DNA from: Bdellovibrionales bacterium RIFOXYD12_FULL_39_22
GTDB lineage: Bacteria > Bdellovibrionota > Bacteriovoracia > Bacteriovoracales > Bacteriovoracaceae
DNA: 64,000 nt
Direction: 5' to 3'
Assembly: GCA_001770205.1 (NCBI GenBank)
Contig: MEQL01000002.1
Location: 1 to 64,000, forward strand
Each line of letters begins with the position of its first letter. The first letter of the stretch is position 1. The notes beneath the pieces are model-generated. The model had not been told where the DNA came from and did no database searches. It saw nothing but the letters and a program-made list of their open reading frames with translations. The position numbers and the translations under genes are program-made. Shown here piece after piece: positions 1 to 7,531 of the stretch.

Positions 1-358
1 ATTACAAAAGTGAGTGAAGTTTTAAATTTCCGAGAGCAACAATTATGTTTTGTCTTATAGCACGGACAGGTTTTCGAGCGTAGCGAGATTTTGTTCCTTT
101 TGTGCTTGCTTAGATGGCCTCGATAGCTTTTTGTCAAATATATCTATCTTGAAGACAATAATGTTTTTACGATAAAACACAACGAACTGTTTTTCTCATG
201 TATTCATAAAGGGACAATTCTTGAGTAATTTCTAAAATTTTTTCAAAATAGTTTAAAATCTTTCTACAGAAACGGAAAAAATTTCCGAGAGGGAATCACT
301 TAGCATTTTTGTCCTTGCAGATGGCAACTAGAGATTTCTAACCAAGGAGAATGAGAGT
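1..358. other. non-coding left edge with a 13-nt direct repeat
   Basis: No credible gene is visible here; it is the upstream region of the C25 protease gene. The 13-mer AAATTTCCGAGAG occurs exactly at 24-36 and again at 279-291. The second copy forms the right arm of a small inverted repeat, CGGAAA at 273-278 and TTTCCG at 282-287. No tRNA fold or strong rho-independent terminator was recognised. A promoter for the protease gene must lie here if that gene is monocistronic, but no clean -35/-10 pair stands out. The left neighbour is outside the window. Confidence 0.5.
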
Positions 359-2059
359 ATGAGTTTTAGTAGAACTATTTTGTCGTTAATTTATTCCCTC
401 TCTTTATCGGCGAGCTTACTTTTGGCGGGAAGTAGTTATGCCAAAGAGTATATTTTCATGAGCGCTAAGGGAGGCGACTCCTCGGATGTTTCGGCCGTTG
501 CCGGTGAAGGTGATGAAGTGATTGTTGATTTTCATATTCATAAAATGGTTACAGAAAAAGCACAGGTAGAAAACTCCATAACCGACGCTTTTAAAGAGTT
601 AAAATTTACCCAGCTCAAAAGCAGCAACAATGTTGGCAGTCCGGCAATTCCATATTATTCGATTATTGTGGAAGGTACTCCGGCAAATCTTCGAGTCGAC
701 TATCAAATGGAAAAAAGCAAACGAATTATGAATTTAATTCCGGTACCGGCACAACCTGAAAAATGGCGTTGTGTAGATTGCGAGCAACCCTCTTTTGCTA
801 TTGACCTAGATAGTTATCGTGATGGGGAAGAACGTTTTTATACGTTAGATTACTTAGGAGATTTTCGCGGTATTCCTTTAACTAGAGTTACGCTCTATCC
901 TGCTCAATATATAGCAGAGGATCGTGCTGTTGAAATTTATCCAGAAATTGATTTTAAAATAAGCGGAGCAATAGAGGGAAAATTTTATACAGATAACGTG
1001 GAGCAAATCTATGAAAGGGCCGAGCTTAATAATCGCTACTTGATTATCGCTCCCCAAGAGTACATTGCCGCTCTTGCGGAGTTTGTAGCGTGGAAGAGTT
1101 CGCGCGGTTTTGAAGTTGACGTGATTTCATTAGAAAGTGCGGGAGGAACCTTTGCGGCCGTTAAAAGTTATATCAGAGCTCGATATGAAGCTCCAGAGAC
1201 TAATTTTTCTTATGCTTTATTGGTAGGACATGAAGGAAATTTCCCGACTGAGTATGTTTATACTAGCAGTAGCTCACAGACTCCATCGGATTTGCATTAT
1301 TTTACAATGGGGGATGCAACGGATTTTATTCCTGATGTCTTCTATGGTCGCTTGGTAGTTGGCCAGTTGGCGGATATTTCAAATCAGGTGCGAAAAATTA
1401 TGGATTACGAAGGAGATCTGCTATCTAATGGTGCTGGTTGGAGTCAACATATTGGCCTTGCATCTGATGAGGGAAGTGATCCGAGTGACGAGGAGTATTT
1501 GGCCCAGATGACTTCAACTTTTGTTGAATCTTTTGGAGTCTCTAGTCGTTCATTTTTACAGCGCAACAGTGATTCAACTCCTACTAACTTGAATAAGGCA
1601 CTATCCAGCGGCGCCATGTGGTTAAACTATATTGGACATGGCACGGGAACTTCTTGGCCTTCTATGTGGAGCACCTATTATTCTTCCAGTATTAAAAATT
1701 TAACAACAGATGCCGTTAAACCAATTATCATTGATGTGGCCTGTCAAAATGGACGCTTTAGATACAACGCCAAACAATTGGGTGAGCGTTTTATGAATGA
1801 GTCAAAAGATGGTGCGCCAGTCGGTGCGGTGGCCTATTACGGTGGCTCGGTAAATATTTCTTGGAATCCACCAGCGGTAATGGCAGTTGGGTTGAATAAA
1901 ATGGTGGTGCAAGAAAAAATAGATGCTTTAGGCAAGGCCCTGTTGGCCGGACAGATCTATCTTTTTAATAACTATACAGATGTTGCGTCTGTTAAAGAGA
2001 ACTTTTCTTGGTATCATCTTTTTGGAGATCCTTCCTTGTCTTTGCATATTGGCCGCTAA
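359..2059 (+). CDS. secreted gingipain-like cysteine protease (peptidase family C25)
   Basis: A predicted exported cysteine endopeptidase. Residues 1-28 form a Sec signal peptide ending near SSYA. A beta-rich N-terminal region (about 30-220) resembles the pro/N-terminal part of C25 proteins, and the catalytic region runs from about 225 to the end. The family features are the strand motif ALLVGHEGNFP, the segment PDVFYGRLVVG followed by a helix ending in MDYE, the catalytic His in YIGHGTG (His427) and the catalytic Cys in VACQNG (Cys462). The spacing of 35 residues between them is close to that of gingipains. The protein stops right after the catalytic domain (FGDPSLSLHIGR), so the Ig-like and type IX sorting domains of Porphyromonas gingipains are absent and only Sec export is indicated. 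Translation starts at ATG after AAGGAGAATGAGAGT. Its stop codon abuts the stop of the convergent PBP4 gene. Family call is firm; substrate unknown. Confidence 0.88.
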   Translation: MSFSRTILSLIYSLSLSASLLLAGSSYAKEYIFMSAKGGDSSDVSAVAGEGDEVIVDFHIHKMVTEKAQVENSITDAFKELKFTQLKSSNNVGSPAIPYYSIIVEGTPANLRVDYQMEKSKRIMNLIPVPAQPEKWRCVDCEQPSFAIDLDSYRDGEERFYTLDYLGDFRGIPLTRVTLYPAQYIAEDRAVEIYPEIDFKISGAIEGKFYTDNVEQIYERAELNNRYLIIAPQEYIAALAEFVAWKSSRGFEVDVISLESAGGTFAAVKSYIRARYEAPETNFSYALLVGHEGNFPTEYVYTSSSSQTPSDLHYFTMGDATDFIPDVFYGRLVVGQLADISNQVRKIMDYEGDLLSNGAGWSQHIGLASDEGSDPSDEEYLAQMTSTFVESFGVSSRSFLQRNSDSTPTNLNKALSSGAMWLNYIGHGTGTSWPSMWSTYYSSSIKNLTTDAVKPIIIDVACQNGRFRYNAKQLGERFMNESKDGAPVGAVAYYGGSVNISWNPPAVMAVGLNKMVVQEKIDALGKALLAGQIYLFNNYTDVASVKENFSWYHLFGDPSLSLHIGR

Positions 2060-3487
2060 TTAATATTGGCGAAACCATTCGCGCAAAAGATTATCCTGAA
2101 TCGTTTGCGCTTCGCTTCGCCAAGATGGAGGCATCTTCTTAGCACTGTAATCTTTATGCATTCGTCGTTCTATATCAGAAATTAGGATGGCAAATATTAA
2201 ACGTTGATTGGATTTGGTATTCAAGTATCCAATGATGGAACTAGCATAATCCATGCTCCCGGTTTTGGCCCAAACCCGCAATGCCATCTCGGGATCATTT
2301 AAACGTCGATAAATCCAACCTTTCTTCCCAGAAATGGATAGCAGTGAAGGGAAGGAGCGGTGAGCGTAAAATTTATCTTTGGCCAGATTCAAAAGCTGTA
2401 TCCAATAAAGTGGAGAGGTGCGAGATAGGGGAGATAACCCAGAGCCATTGGCCAAAAAATTAGATTCACAAAATTTGCTGCCGATCAATTGACATACCCA
2501 CTCATTTAAAACTTTAGCACTGGCCGAGAGATCAAAAGTTTGGCCACTGTTTTTTTTCATTTCATTGACTGCTTTTAATAAGATTAATTCTGCGATCAAA
2601 TTATTGCTATATTCCAAGCTACTTTCTGCCAGCAGTAATAGTGGATCACTACTATTAGTAAAAAGTTTTTTGGTAAATTTTTCAAGGGCATCATTTTTTT
2701 TTAGGGGAGTAGGCAGCACGATACCATTTATTTGTGCTAGATGCCGCAAGTAGCTGGCCGAAAAAAGGCCAGGACTTCTGACGGGAAGTTCCTCTATAAG
2801 ATTGTATTTTTTTAAAGGAGAGAGCTCCCAGATCTCATGGCCTTCATCTCCTACGTAATTAAAGGCCACTCCGCCGGGCAGCGGGGACTTGGACATTTTT
2901 ATTTGAATAAAATCCAGGGGAGGAATAGGTGTTGTTTGATTCCAAATTTGGAAGCGATTAAATTCAGTGGAGAGAGGGCCTACTGCTGGATTGTCGGTCT
3001 GATCGGTTTCACTTTCCGGGGAGAGAATGGGAGTGGTGGGGAGGATACCGTCAGTATAATAAAAATTTCCGCTTATTTTTTTTATCCCCAAAATACAAAG
3101 ATAATCGGCCATGCTGGCCAAATTAGAGATCGTAAATTTTGGATCGCCACCACTTTCTAACAGCAGGTCGCCATCTAATTGGCCATTTTTGATTTCACCA
3201 TTAGTTTTAAGGTAGGTTTCAAAAGTAAAAGCTGGGCCTAAAGTTTCCAGGGCCATTAGATTAGTGGCAATTTTAACAATAGAGCCGGGAATGAAAAGCA
3301 CTTCACTATTTTGTGAAACTAAAACAGTCTGCTTCTCTGGAGAGAAGAGAATAAAGCCGATGTTTTTGGTGGAGATTTCATTGGCCAGGCAGTTGGTGTG
3401 GGATGGGAGTAGGAAAAGTTGGCACCCCAAAATAGACAGAAGAAGAAATTTATAAAGCGTGTTATGATTCATAGCTATAAGTCTCAT
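2060..3487 (-). CDS. dacB: D-alanyl-D-alanine carboxypeptidase/endopeptidase, PBP4 (DacB) family, peptidase S13
   Basis: A periplasmic penicillin-binding protein that would trim the terminal D-Ala of the stem peptide and/or cut D-Ala-DAP cross-links. The N-terminus is hydrophobic (about residues 10-30). The serine-penicilloyl motifs are all present in order: SIVK at residues 69-72, SNN near 292 and KTG near 408, plus the S13 signature NGSGLSPLSRTSP before the last motif. Length (475 aa) fits the DacB family. Met1 and Met6 are both possible starts because neither has a strong ribosome site; Met6 gives a more typical signal peptide. The gene is convergent with the C25 protease and divergent from the CheX-like gene, so it appears to be transcribed alone. 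In predatory bacteria PBP4 enzymes also act on prey peptidoglycan, but nothing here shows that role. Confidence 0.88.
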   Translation of the reverse strand: MRLIAMNHNTLYKFLLLSILGCQLFLLPSHTNCLANEISTKNIGFILFSPEKQTVLVSQNSEVLFIPGSIVKIATNLMALETLGPAFTFETYLKTNGEIKNGQLDGDLLLESGGDPKFTISNLASMADYLCILGIKKISGNFYYTDGILPTTPILSPESETDQTDNPAVGPLSTEFNRFQIWNQTTPIPPLDFIQIKMSKSPLPGGVAFNYVGDEGHEIWELSPLKKYNLIEELPVRSPGLFSASYLRHLAQINGIVLPTPLKKNDALEKFTKKLFTNSSDPLLLLAESSLEYSNNLIAELILLKAVNEMKKNSGQTFDLSASAKVLNEWVCQLIGSKFCESNFLANGSGLSPLSRTSPLYWIQLLNLAKDKFYAHRSFPSLLSISGKKGWIYRRLNDPEMALRVWAKTGSMDYASSIIGYLNTKSNQRLIFAILISDIERRMHKDYSAKKMPPSWRSEAQTIQDNLLREWFRQY

Positions 3488-3528
3488 AGACTTTTTTTAT
3501 AAAGTCAAAATTTTGCGGAGCTTGTTGG

Positions 3529-4416
3529 TTGGAAGCAAAAAAGGTTTTGATTGTATCAACAGATCAGGTTTGGCTAAGAGAGCTTTCTGCCAAATTAAAA
3601 GAAAATCCTTCAGTAAAGGGGGATTTCTTCTCTTATCCGCCGGATGCCAAAAATGCTATGAAGCAGGAGTTGTATGACTGCTTTATAATTGAAGATTCGG
3701 TCAGCAAGCGCGATGTGGAATCGATATTTGAATACATTGCGCAGACGGAAGTTTACAAGAAAATTCCCATAATTTTGACTACAAAGGATTTTTCTACTTT
3801 TCAATCGATTATCGATCAACATCCAGCTGTGAATATTAGAGTTTTAGATATGCCGGCACCAGTTGAGGAAGTGGCCAAAAGTATCTTTGATCTAGTCCAT
3901 CCAAAAAGTAAAAAAGTGGAAGAAGGGGATGGTAAAACAAGATATCCAGTAGATTTGGATTTTTTAAAAACGGCAATTGAAAATATTCAAAAAACTATTT
4001 TAGAGATGACGGGGATTCCTGAAGTCTCTTTTGGTAAACCATTTATGCTAAAAAATCCTAGCGAGTATGGTGAGATAGGTGTTTCCGCAAGGGTAGTGGT
4101 GTCATCCAAAATTTTTACCGGTTCGTTTTATTTACTCTTTCCTTCCGCTACCTATCTGAAGTTATACAGTGCAGTGGTGGGAGAAGTGGCCAATAAACTT
4201 GACGATGGAAATAAAGATTTAGCAGGAGAGATTGTAAACATAGTCTATGGCAAAATGAAAAAGCGTCTAAATGATAATGGTTATGAACTTAATATGGCCA
4301 TTCCTCAACTTGTTTTGGGATTTGATAAACGAGTGGTAACTTATGTGGCCGTAGCAACTCCTTTCTTTACCACATATGGACAATTGTTTGCGCAGTTTGT
4401 ACCAAATTTAAAATAG
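3529..4416 (+). CDS. degenerate receiver domain fused to a CheX/CheC-like phosphatase domain
   Basis: Two domains are visible. Residues 1-125 look like a response-regulator receiver fold (KVLIVSTDQ, then DCFIIEDS, IPIILTTKD and RVLDMPAP), but key residues are altered. The acidic pair near the N-terminus is reduced to STD, Glu-Asp sits where the phosphoacceptor strand ends, and the Lys before the usual KPF turn is Met. Residues about 140-295 resemble CheX: the E-x-x-N catalytic signature appears as EIVNIVYGK within DLAGEIVNIVYGKMKKRL. CheX proteins dephosphorylate CheY-P, so this could be a phosphatase guided by a pseudo-receiver. The start is TTG at 3529, preceded by GCGGAG with an 8-nt spacer; no better start exists. 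The gene stands alone, 34 nt before the ATP-grasp gene. Domain assignment is moderate, function inferred. Confidence 0.7.
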   Translation: MEAKKVLIVSTDQVWLRELSAKLKENPSVKGDFFSYPPDAKNAMKQELYDCFIIEDSVSKRDVESIFEYIAQTEVYKKIPIILTTKDFSTFQSIIDQHPAVNIRVLDMPAPVEEVAKSIFDLVHPKSKKVEEGDGKTRYPVDLDFLKTAIENIQKTILEMTGIPEVSFGKPFMLKNPSEYGEIGVSARVVVSSKIFTGSFYLLFPSATYLKLYSAVVGEVANKLDDGNKDLAGEIVNIVYGKMKKRLNDNGYELNMAIPQLVLGFDKRVVTYVAVATPFFTTYGQLFAQFVPNLK

Positions 4417-4450
4417 TAACAAAATAGAGTAGGTCAGCTGGAGATTTGAA

Positions 4451-5602
4451 ATGAGATTATTGTATATTGCCCCGGAGTTTCCACCCAATTATTGGAACTT
4501 TATTTTACGCTTGGCCGCACGAGGTGTAGAAGTGGTGGGAATTGGACAGTCTGATTTTTTTGAAATGCCGGAAAATGTTCGTGCATCAATGGCCTGGTAT
4601 GAACGAGTGGACTTAAATAATTGGGACGCCGTTAACTATTCTATTAACAAGATTATTGCAATTAAGGGGAAAATTGATTTAGTAGAGTCGCACGATGAAC
4701 ATTGGTTGCGTCTAGAAGCTAAAATCAATGATGAATTTCATTTTGCGGGTATCAATCACCAGTTAATTGACAGTTGGAAGCGTAAAGATGAAATGAAAAA
4801 ACTTTTTGTCGCAAATGATATCAAGGTGGCAAAAGGCAAAACAGTTAAAAATTTCAGTGAGGCCTTGGCCTTTGCTCAAGAAATTGGATATCCTGCTATT
4901 TTAAAACCTAATGAGGGAGTGGGGGCCATTGGTGCCTTCAAAATCAGAAATGAAGAGCAGTTGCGTTCAACCATGGAACAAAATGGGCATTACAATTTTT
5001 TGATGGAAGAGTTTATTACTGCCCCTATAGTTACCTATGACGGAATAACGGATTTTTCAGGTAATATTTTATTTGAGAGCAGTTTAAAATATGCTTCTGG
5101 TGTTTTAGAGATTGTTAATGGAGTAGATCCGGCCTTTTATGTTTGTCGCGAAATATCAAAGAAGCTCAGCGAAATTGGCAAAAAGATTGTGCAAATTTTT
5201 CAATTAAAACGAAAATTTTTTCATATTGAGTTATTTGATTTTGATGATCATTATGCGCCGATGGAAATTAATTGTCGTCCACCAGGTGGGCCGATTGTTG
5301 ATATGATGAATTATAGTTGCGATGTGGATCTTTATGATGTTTATGCCCAAATGATGGCCGGCCAAAAAGTAACGCTCTCTTCGGCCAAAGATTATTTTTG
5401 CGGATATGCTGGAAGATCGGAGCGTGGTTTCTTTTATTCTCTGGCCGATGTAAAAAAGAAAATCGGTAGCAATATGTTAGAGATGGCCGAAAATCCGCCG
5501 CTGTATCATCAGGCCATGGGAAAATATAAATGTATTTTTCGCGCTAAAAGTGATGCTGAATTGCAGGGAATGTATAACTTTATTTTGGAAAAGAGATATT
5601 AA
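4451..5602 (+). CDS. ATP-grasp domain carboxylate-amine ligase
   Basis: A predicted cytosolic ATP-dependent ligase. The N-terminal 100 residues form the pre-ATP-grasp Rossmann-like region (MRLLYIAPEFPP, then GVEVVGIGQSD). The ATP-grasp core follows: YPAILKPNEGVGAIGAFKI (about 150-170) carries the nucleotide-binding Lys and Gly-rich loop, NFLMEEFI is the hinge strand, and HIELFDFDDHYAPMEINCRPPGG (about 258-280) holds the Mg-binding acidic residues and Asn. Such enzymes join a carboxylate to an amine or thiol through an acyl-phosphate, but the substrate cannot be read from sequence. The ATG follows GGAG with a 7-nt spacer. The hydrolase gene begins 2 nt after the stop, so the two are almost certainly co-translated. 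I recall similar ATP-grasp/esterase pairs in other bacteria without a settled role. Confidence 0.8.
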   Translation: MRLLYIAPEFPPNYWNFILRLAARGVEVVGIGQSDFFEMPENVRASMAWYERVDLNNWDAVNYSINKIIAIKGKIDLVESHDEHWLRLEAKINDEFHFAGINHQLIDSWKRKDEMKKLFVANDIKVAKGKTVKNFSEALAFAQEIGYPAILKPNEGVGAIGAFKIRNEEQLRSTMEQNGHYNFLMEEFITAPIVTYDGITDFSGNILFESSLKYASGVLEIVNGVDPAFYVCREISKKLSEIGKKIVQIFQLKRKFFHIELFDFDDHYAPMEINCRPPGGPIVDMMNYSCDVDLYDVYAQMMAGQKVTLSSAKDYFCGYAGRSERGFFYSLADVKKKIGSNMLEMAENPPLYHQAMGKYKCIFRAKSDAELQGMYNFILEKRY

Positions 5603-5604
5603 TT

Positions 5605-6342
5605 ATGAATATTGAATATATTAAATGGTTTAGTAAAACGCTCAATAAAGATATGGAGCTAAAGATTTATGGTAGCGGTGGTGACTCAGTACTGGTTTTT
5701 CCTTGTGCGAGTGGACGTTTTTTTGATTTTGAAGATTCGGGGGGAGTGCGTTCATTGCAGCATTTTGTGGAGGAGAAAAAGTTGATGCTGTTTACGGTGG
5801 ATAGTTATGATGCCACCTCTTGGAATAATTATAGCATTTCTGCTGCGGAGCGGGCCATTAATCATGGGCGTTATGAAAATTATATTATGGGAGAGGTTTT
5901 ATCCTATATAAAGCAGAGAAATCCAAAAGGTAAGATCTACACTACTGGTGCGAGCATGGGAGGGTATCATGCTGCAAATTTTTATTTGAAATTTCCAGAG
6001 ATTTTTTCGGGGACGGTGGCCCTTAGTGGCCTCTATAGTGCGCATAATTTAGTTGGCGATTATATGGATGATAATGTTTATTATAATGCGCCAATTTCTT
6101 ATTTACCCAATCTCGAGGAAAAAAAATATTTACAGGCCTACGCGAAAGGTAAAATTGTAATTTGCACAGGACAAGGAGCATGGGAAGAGAAGATGTTAGA
6201 AGACTCTTTGGCGCTGAAAACTATTTTTAACCAAAAAAAAATTGGGGCCTGGGTGGATATTTGGGGTACAGATGTTAACCACGATTGGCCTTGGTGGCAT
6301 AAGCAGTGGCCATACTTCTTTTCTGAAATTTTAAAAGAGTAG
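5605..6342 (+). CDS. alpha/beta hydrolase, putative esterase
   Basis: A cytosolic alpha/beta hydrolase of the esterase-D-like type. The nucleophile elbow is GASMGGYHA (Ser near residue 115), followed by FPEIFSGTVALSG, a pattern typical of this family. The likely catalytic His is in VNHDWPWWHKQWPYF near the C-terminus and the acid probably lies in the preceding strand region. There is no signal peptide. The gene starts 2 nt after the ATP-grasp stop and ends 14 nt before the beta-barrel gene, so the three form one transcription unit. A ligase beside a hydrolase suggests making and breaking, or making and releasing, the same ester or amide, but this is inference. Length (245 aa) is normal. Confidence 0.78.
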   Translation: MNIEYIKWFSKTLNKDMELKIYGSGGDSVLVFPCASGRFFDFEDSGGVRSLQHFVEEKKLMLFTVDSYDATSWNNYSISAAERAINHGRYENYIMGEVLSYIKQRNPKGKIYTTGASMGGYHAANFYLKFPEIFSGTVALSGLYSAHNLVGDYMDDNVYYNAPISYLPNLEEKKYLQAYAKGKIVICTGQGAWEEKMLEDSLALKTIFNQKKIGAWVDIWGTDVNHDWPWWHKQWPYFFSEILKE

Positions 6343-6356
6343 TTGGTTTTGAAGAG

Positions 6357-7421
6357 GTGAAATCTTTTCTTTTTGTTGTCATATTATTACTACCATTATC
6401 AATATTTGCAGATGAAGCGGCCAGTGGAAATAATCTAATCGATCAGACACTCGCATTTGTATCTCATGGCCTGTGGAAGGTTTCATCTCATTTAGATCAA
6501 ATGTTGGCCAAAGAAGAAAATATTAACGATGAGGATAATAATAGTCAGCTGCTTTTTAAATTTTCTACTACAAAAGTAGAGGGGCAGACGTTGACCTATG
6601 TGAATGATTTACAATTTAAATTGGATTTGCCTAATACGCAAAAACATTTTCAACTAATTTTAGAAAAGAGCGTGGATAAGGCCCAAGAGAGTGTGTTAGG
6701 AAAAAATAGTAATGGACAGGCCAGTACCGTAGGAGCTGCGGCCACTACTATTGATGATGCCGTTAGAGAGAACGATTACTCTTTGGCCATGCGTTATCTA
6801 ATTGCTGAATCCAAGGCCTGGCAGATCTATTCTGATGTTGGTATCAAATTAAAAATTCCACCTAATCCGTTTGCCCGGTTTAAAATTAAACGCAATATTT
6901 ACTTTTATGATTGGACACTAAGTTTATCAGAAAAACTTTTTGCTGATCTTTCATCTGGTTTGGCGGAAAATACAACAATAAATTTAGATCGGGCCATTGG
7001 AAAGAATATGACCTTTCGTTTTGGCAATAGTGCGGATTGGAGGGAAGATAGTGCGGCATTAAAATATATTCATGGATTCTATCTGCATCATCTGCTTAGC
7101 GAGCATCACTCTTTTTTGTATCAGCTTTCTACCAAGGGATCTTCGGAAGATTCGGTATATCTGAGAACTTATATGGCCGGGGTTAAGTATGTTCATTTTC
7201 CTTGGGAAAAACACTCATTTAGTTATCATGTGAATGCCAATGGAGTTACTCGTTATACACCCTACATTGATAACTATGATGTTGGTGTGGCGTATAAGTT
7301 TTTATTCTATCGAGACTGGTGGTATTTAACGCTTGCTCCCAATGCCATTTTTTATAAAATAAATAATTTTGCCCCAATCCCTTCGATCTCTTTGCAAGTG
7401 GATGTTATTTTTGCACAGTAG
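6357..7421 (+). CDS. exported predicted outer-membrane beta-barrel protein, function unknown
   Basis: Not recognised by name. A short signal peptide, MKSFLFVVILLLPLSIFA, is followed by a linker (about 20-60) and then long amphipathic strands with alternating aromatic residues (for example FHLHHLL-type and YLTLAPNAIFYK stretches). The end VDVIFAQ has an aromatic residue close to the C-terminus, as in outer-membrane barrels. The region about 105-130 (GKNSNGQASTVGAAATT) looks like a flexible loop. The start is GTG at 6357 with GAAGAG directly against it, an unusually short spacing; no other start gives the signal peptide. It is the third gene after the ATP-grasp and hydrolase genes, suggesting an envelope-linked role for that pair. 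Confidence 0.6.
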   Translation: MKSFLFVVILLLPLSIFADEAASGNNLIDQTLAFVSHGLWKVSSHLDQMLAKEENINDEDNNSQLLFKFSTTKVEGQTLTYVNDLQFKLDLPNTQKHFQLILEKSVDKAQESVLGKNSNGQASTVGAAATTIDDAVRENDYSLAMRYLIAESKAWQIYSDVGIKLKIPPNPFARFKIKRNIYFYDWTLSLSEKLFADLSSGLAENTTINLDRAIGKNMTFRFGNSADWREDSAALKYIHGFYLHHLLSEHHSFLYQLSTKGSSEDSVYLRTYMAGVKYVHFPWEKHSFSYHVNANGVTRYTPYIDNYDVGVAYKFLFYRDWWYLTLAPNAIFYKINNFAPIPSISLQVDVIFAQ

Positions 7422-7453
7422 TAGTCAGCCTTTTGGGGAAACTGTTTTTTGAG

Positions 7454-7507
7454 TTTGTTCAGTTGACTGAACAAAGTATCTTGACTTTGTTCAGTTGAGA
7501 GAACAAA
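7454..7507. promoter_or_regulatory. two tandem palindromic operator-like sites upstream of a DUF4143 ATPase gene
   Basis: Two 22-nt inverted repeats share the half-site TTTGTTCAG and a TTGA centre. Site 1 (7454-7475) is a perfect 9-bp palindrome around the 4-nt centre. Site 2 (7486-7507) keeps the left half exactly and has GAGAACAAA on the right, so 7 of 9 positions pair. Their centres are 32 nt apart, close to three helical turns, placing both on one face of the DNA. TTGACT at 7481-7486 between them could be a -35 box. The gene start is 25 nt downstream. The arrangement suits a dimeric repressor binding cooperatively. The regulator is not identified. Confidence 0.65.
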
Positions 7508-7531
7508 CTATTCTAGTATTAGAGGTAACTA

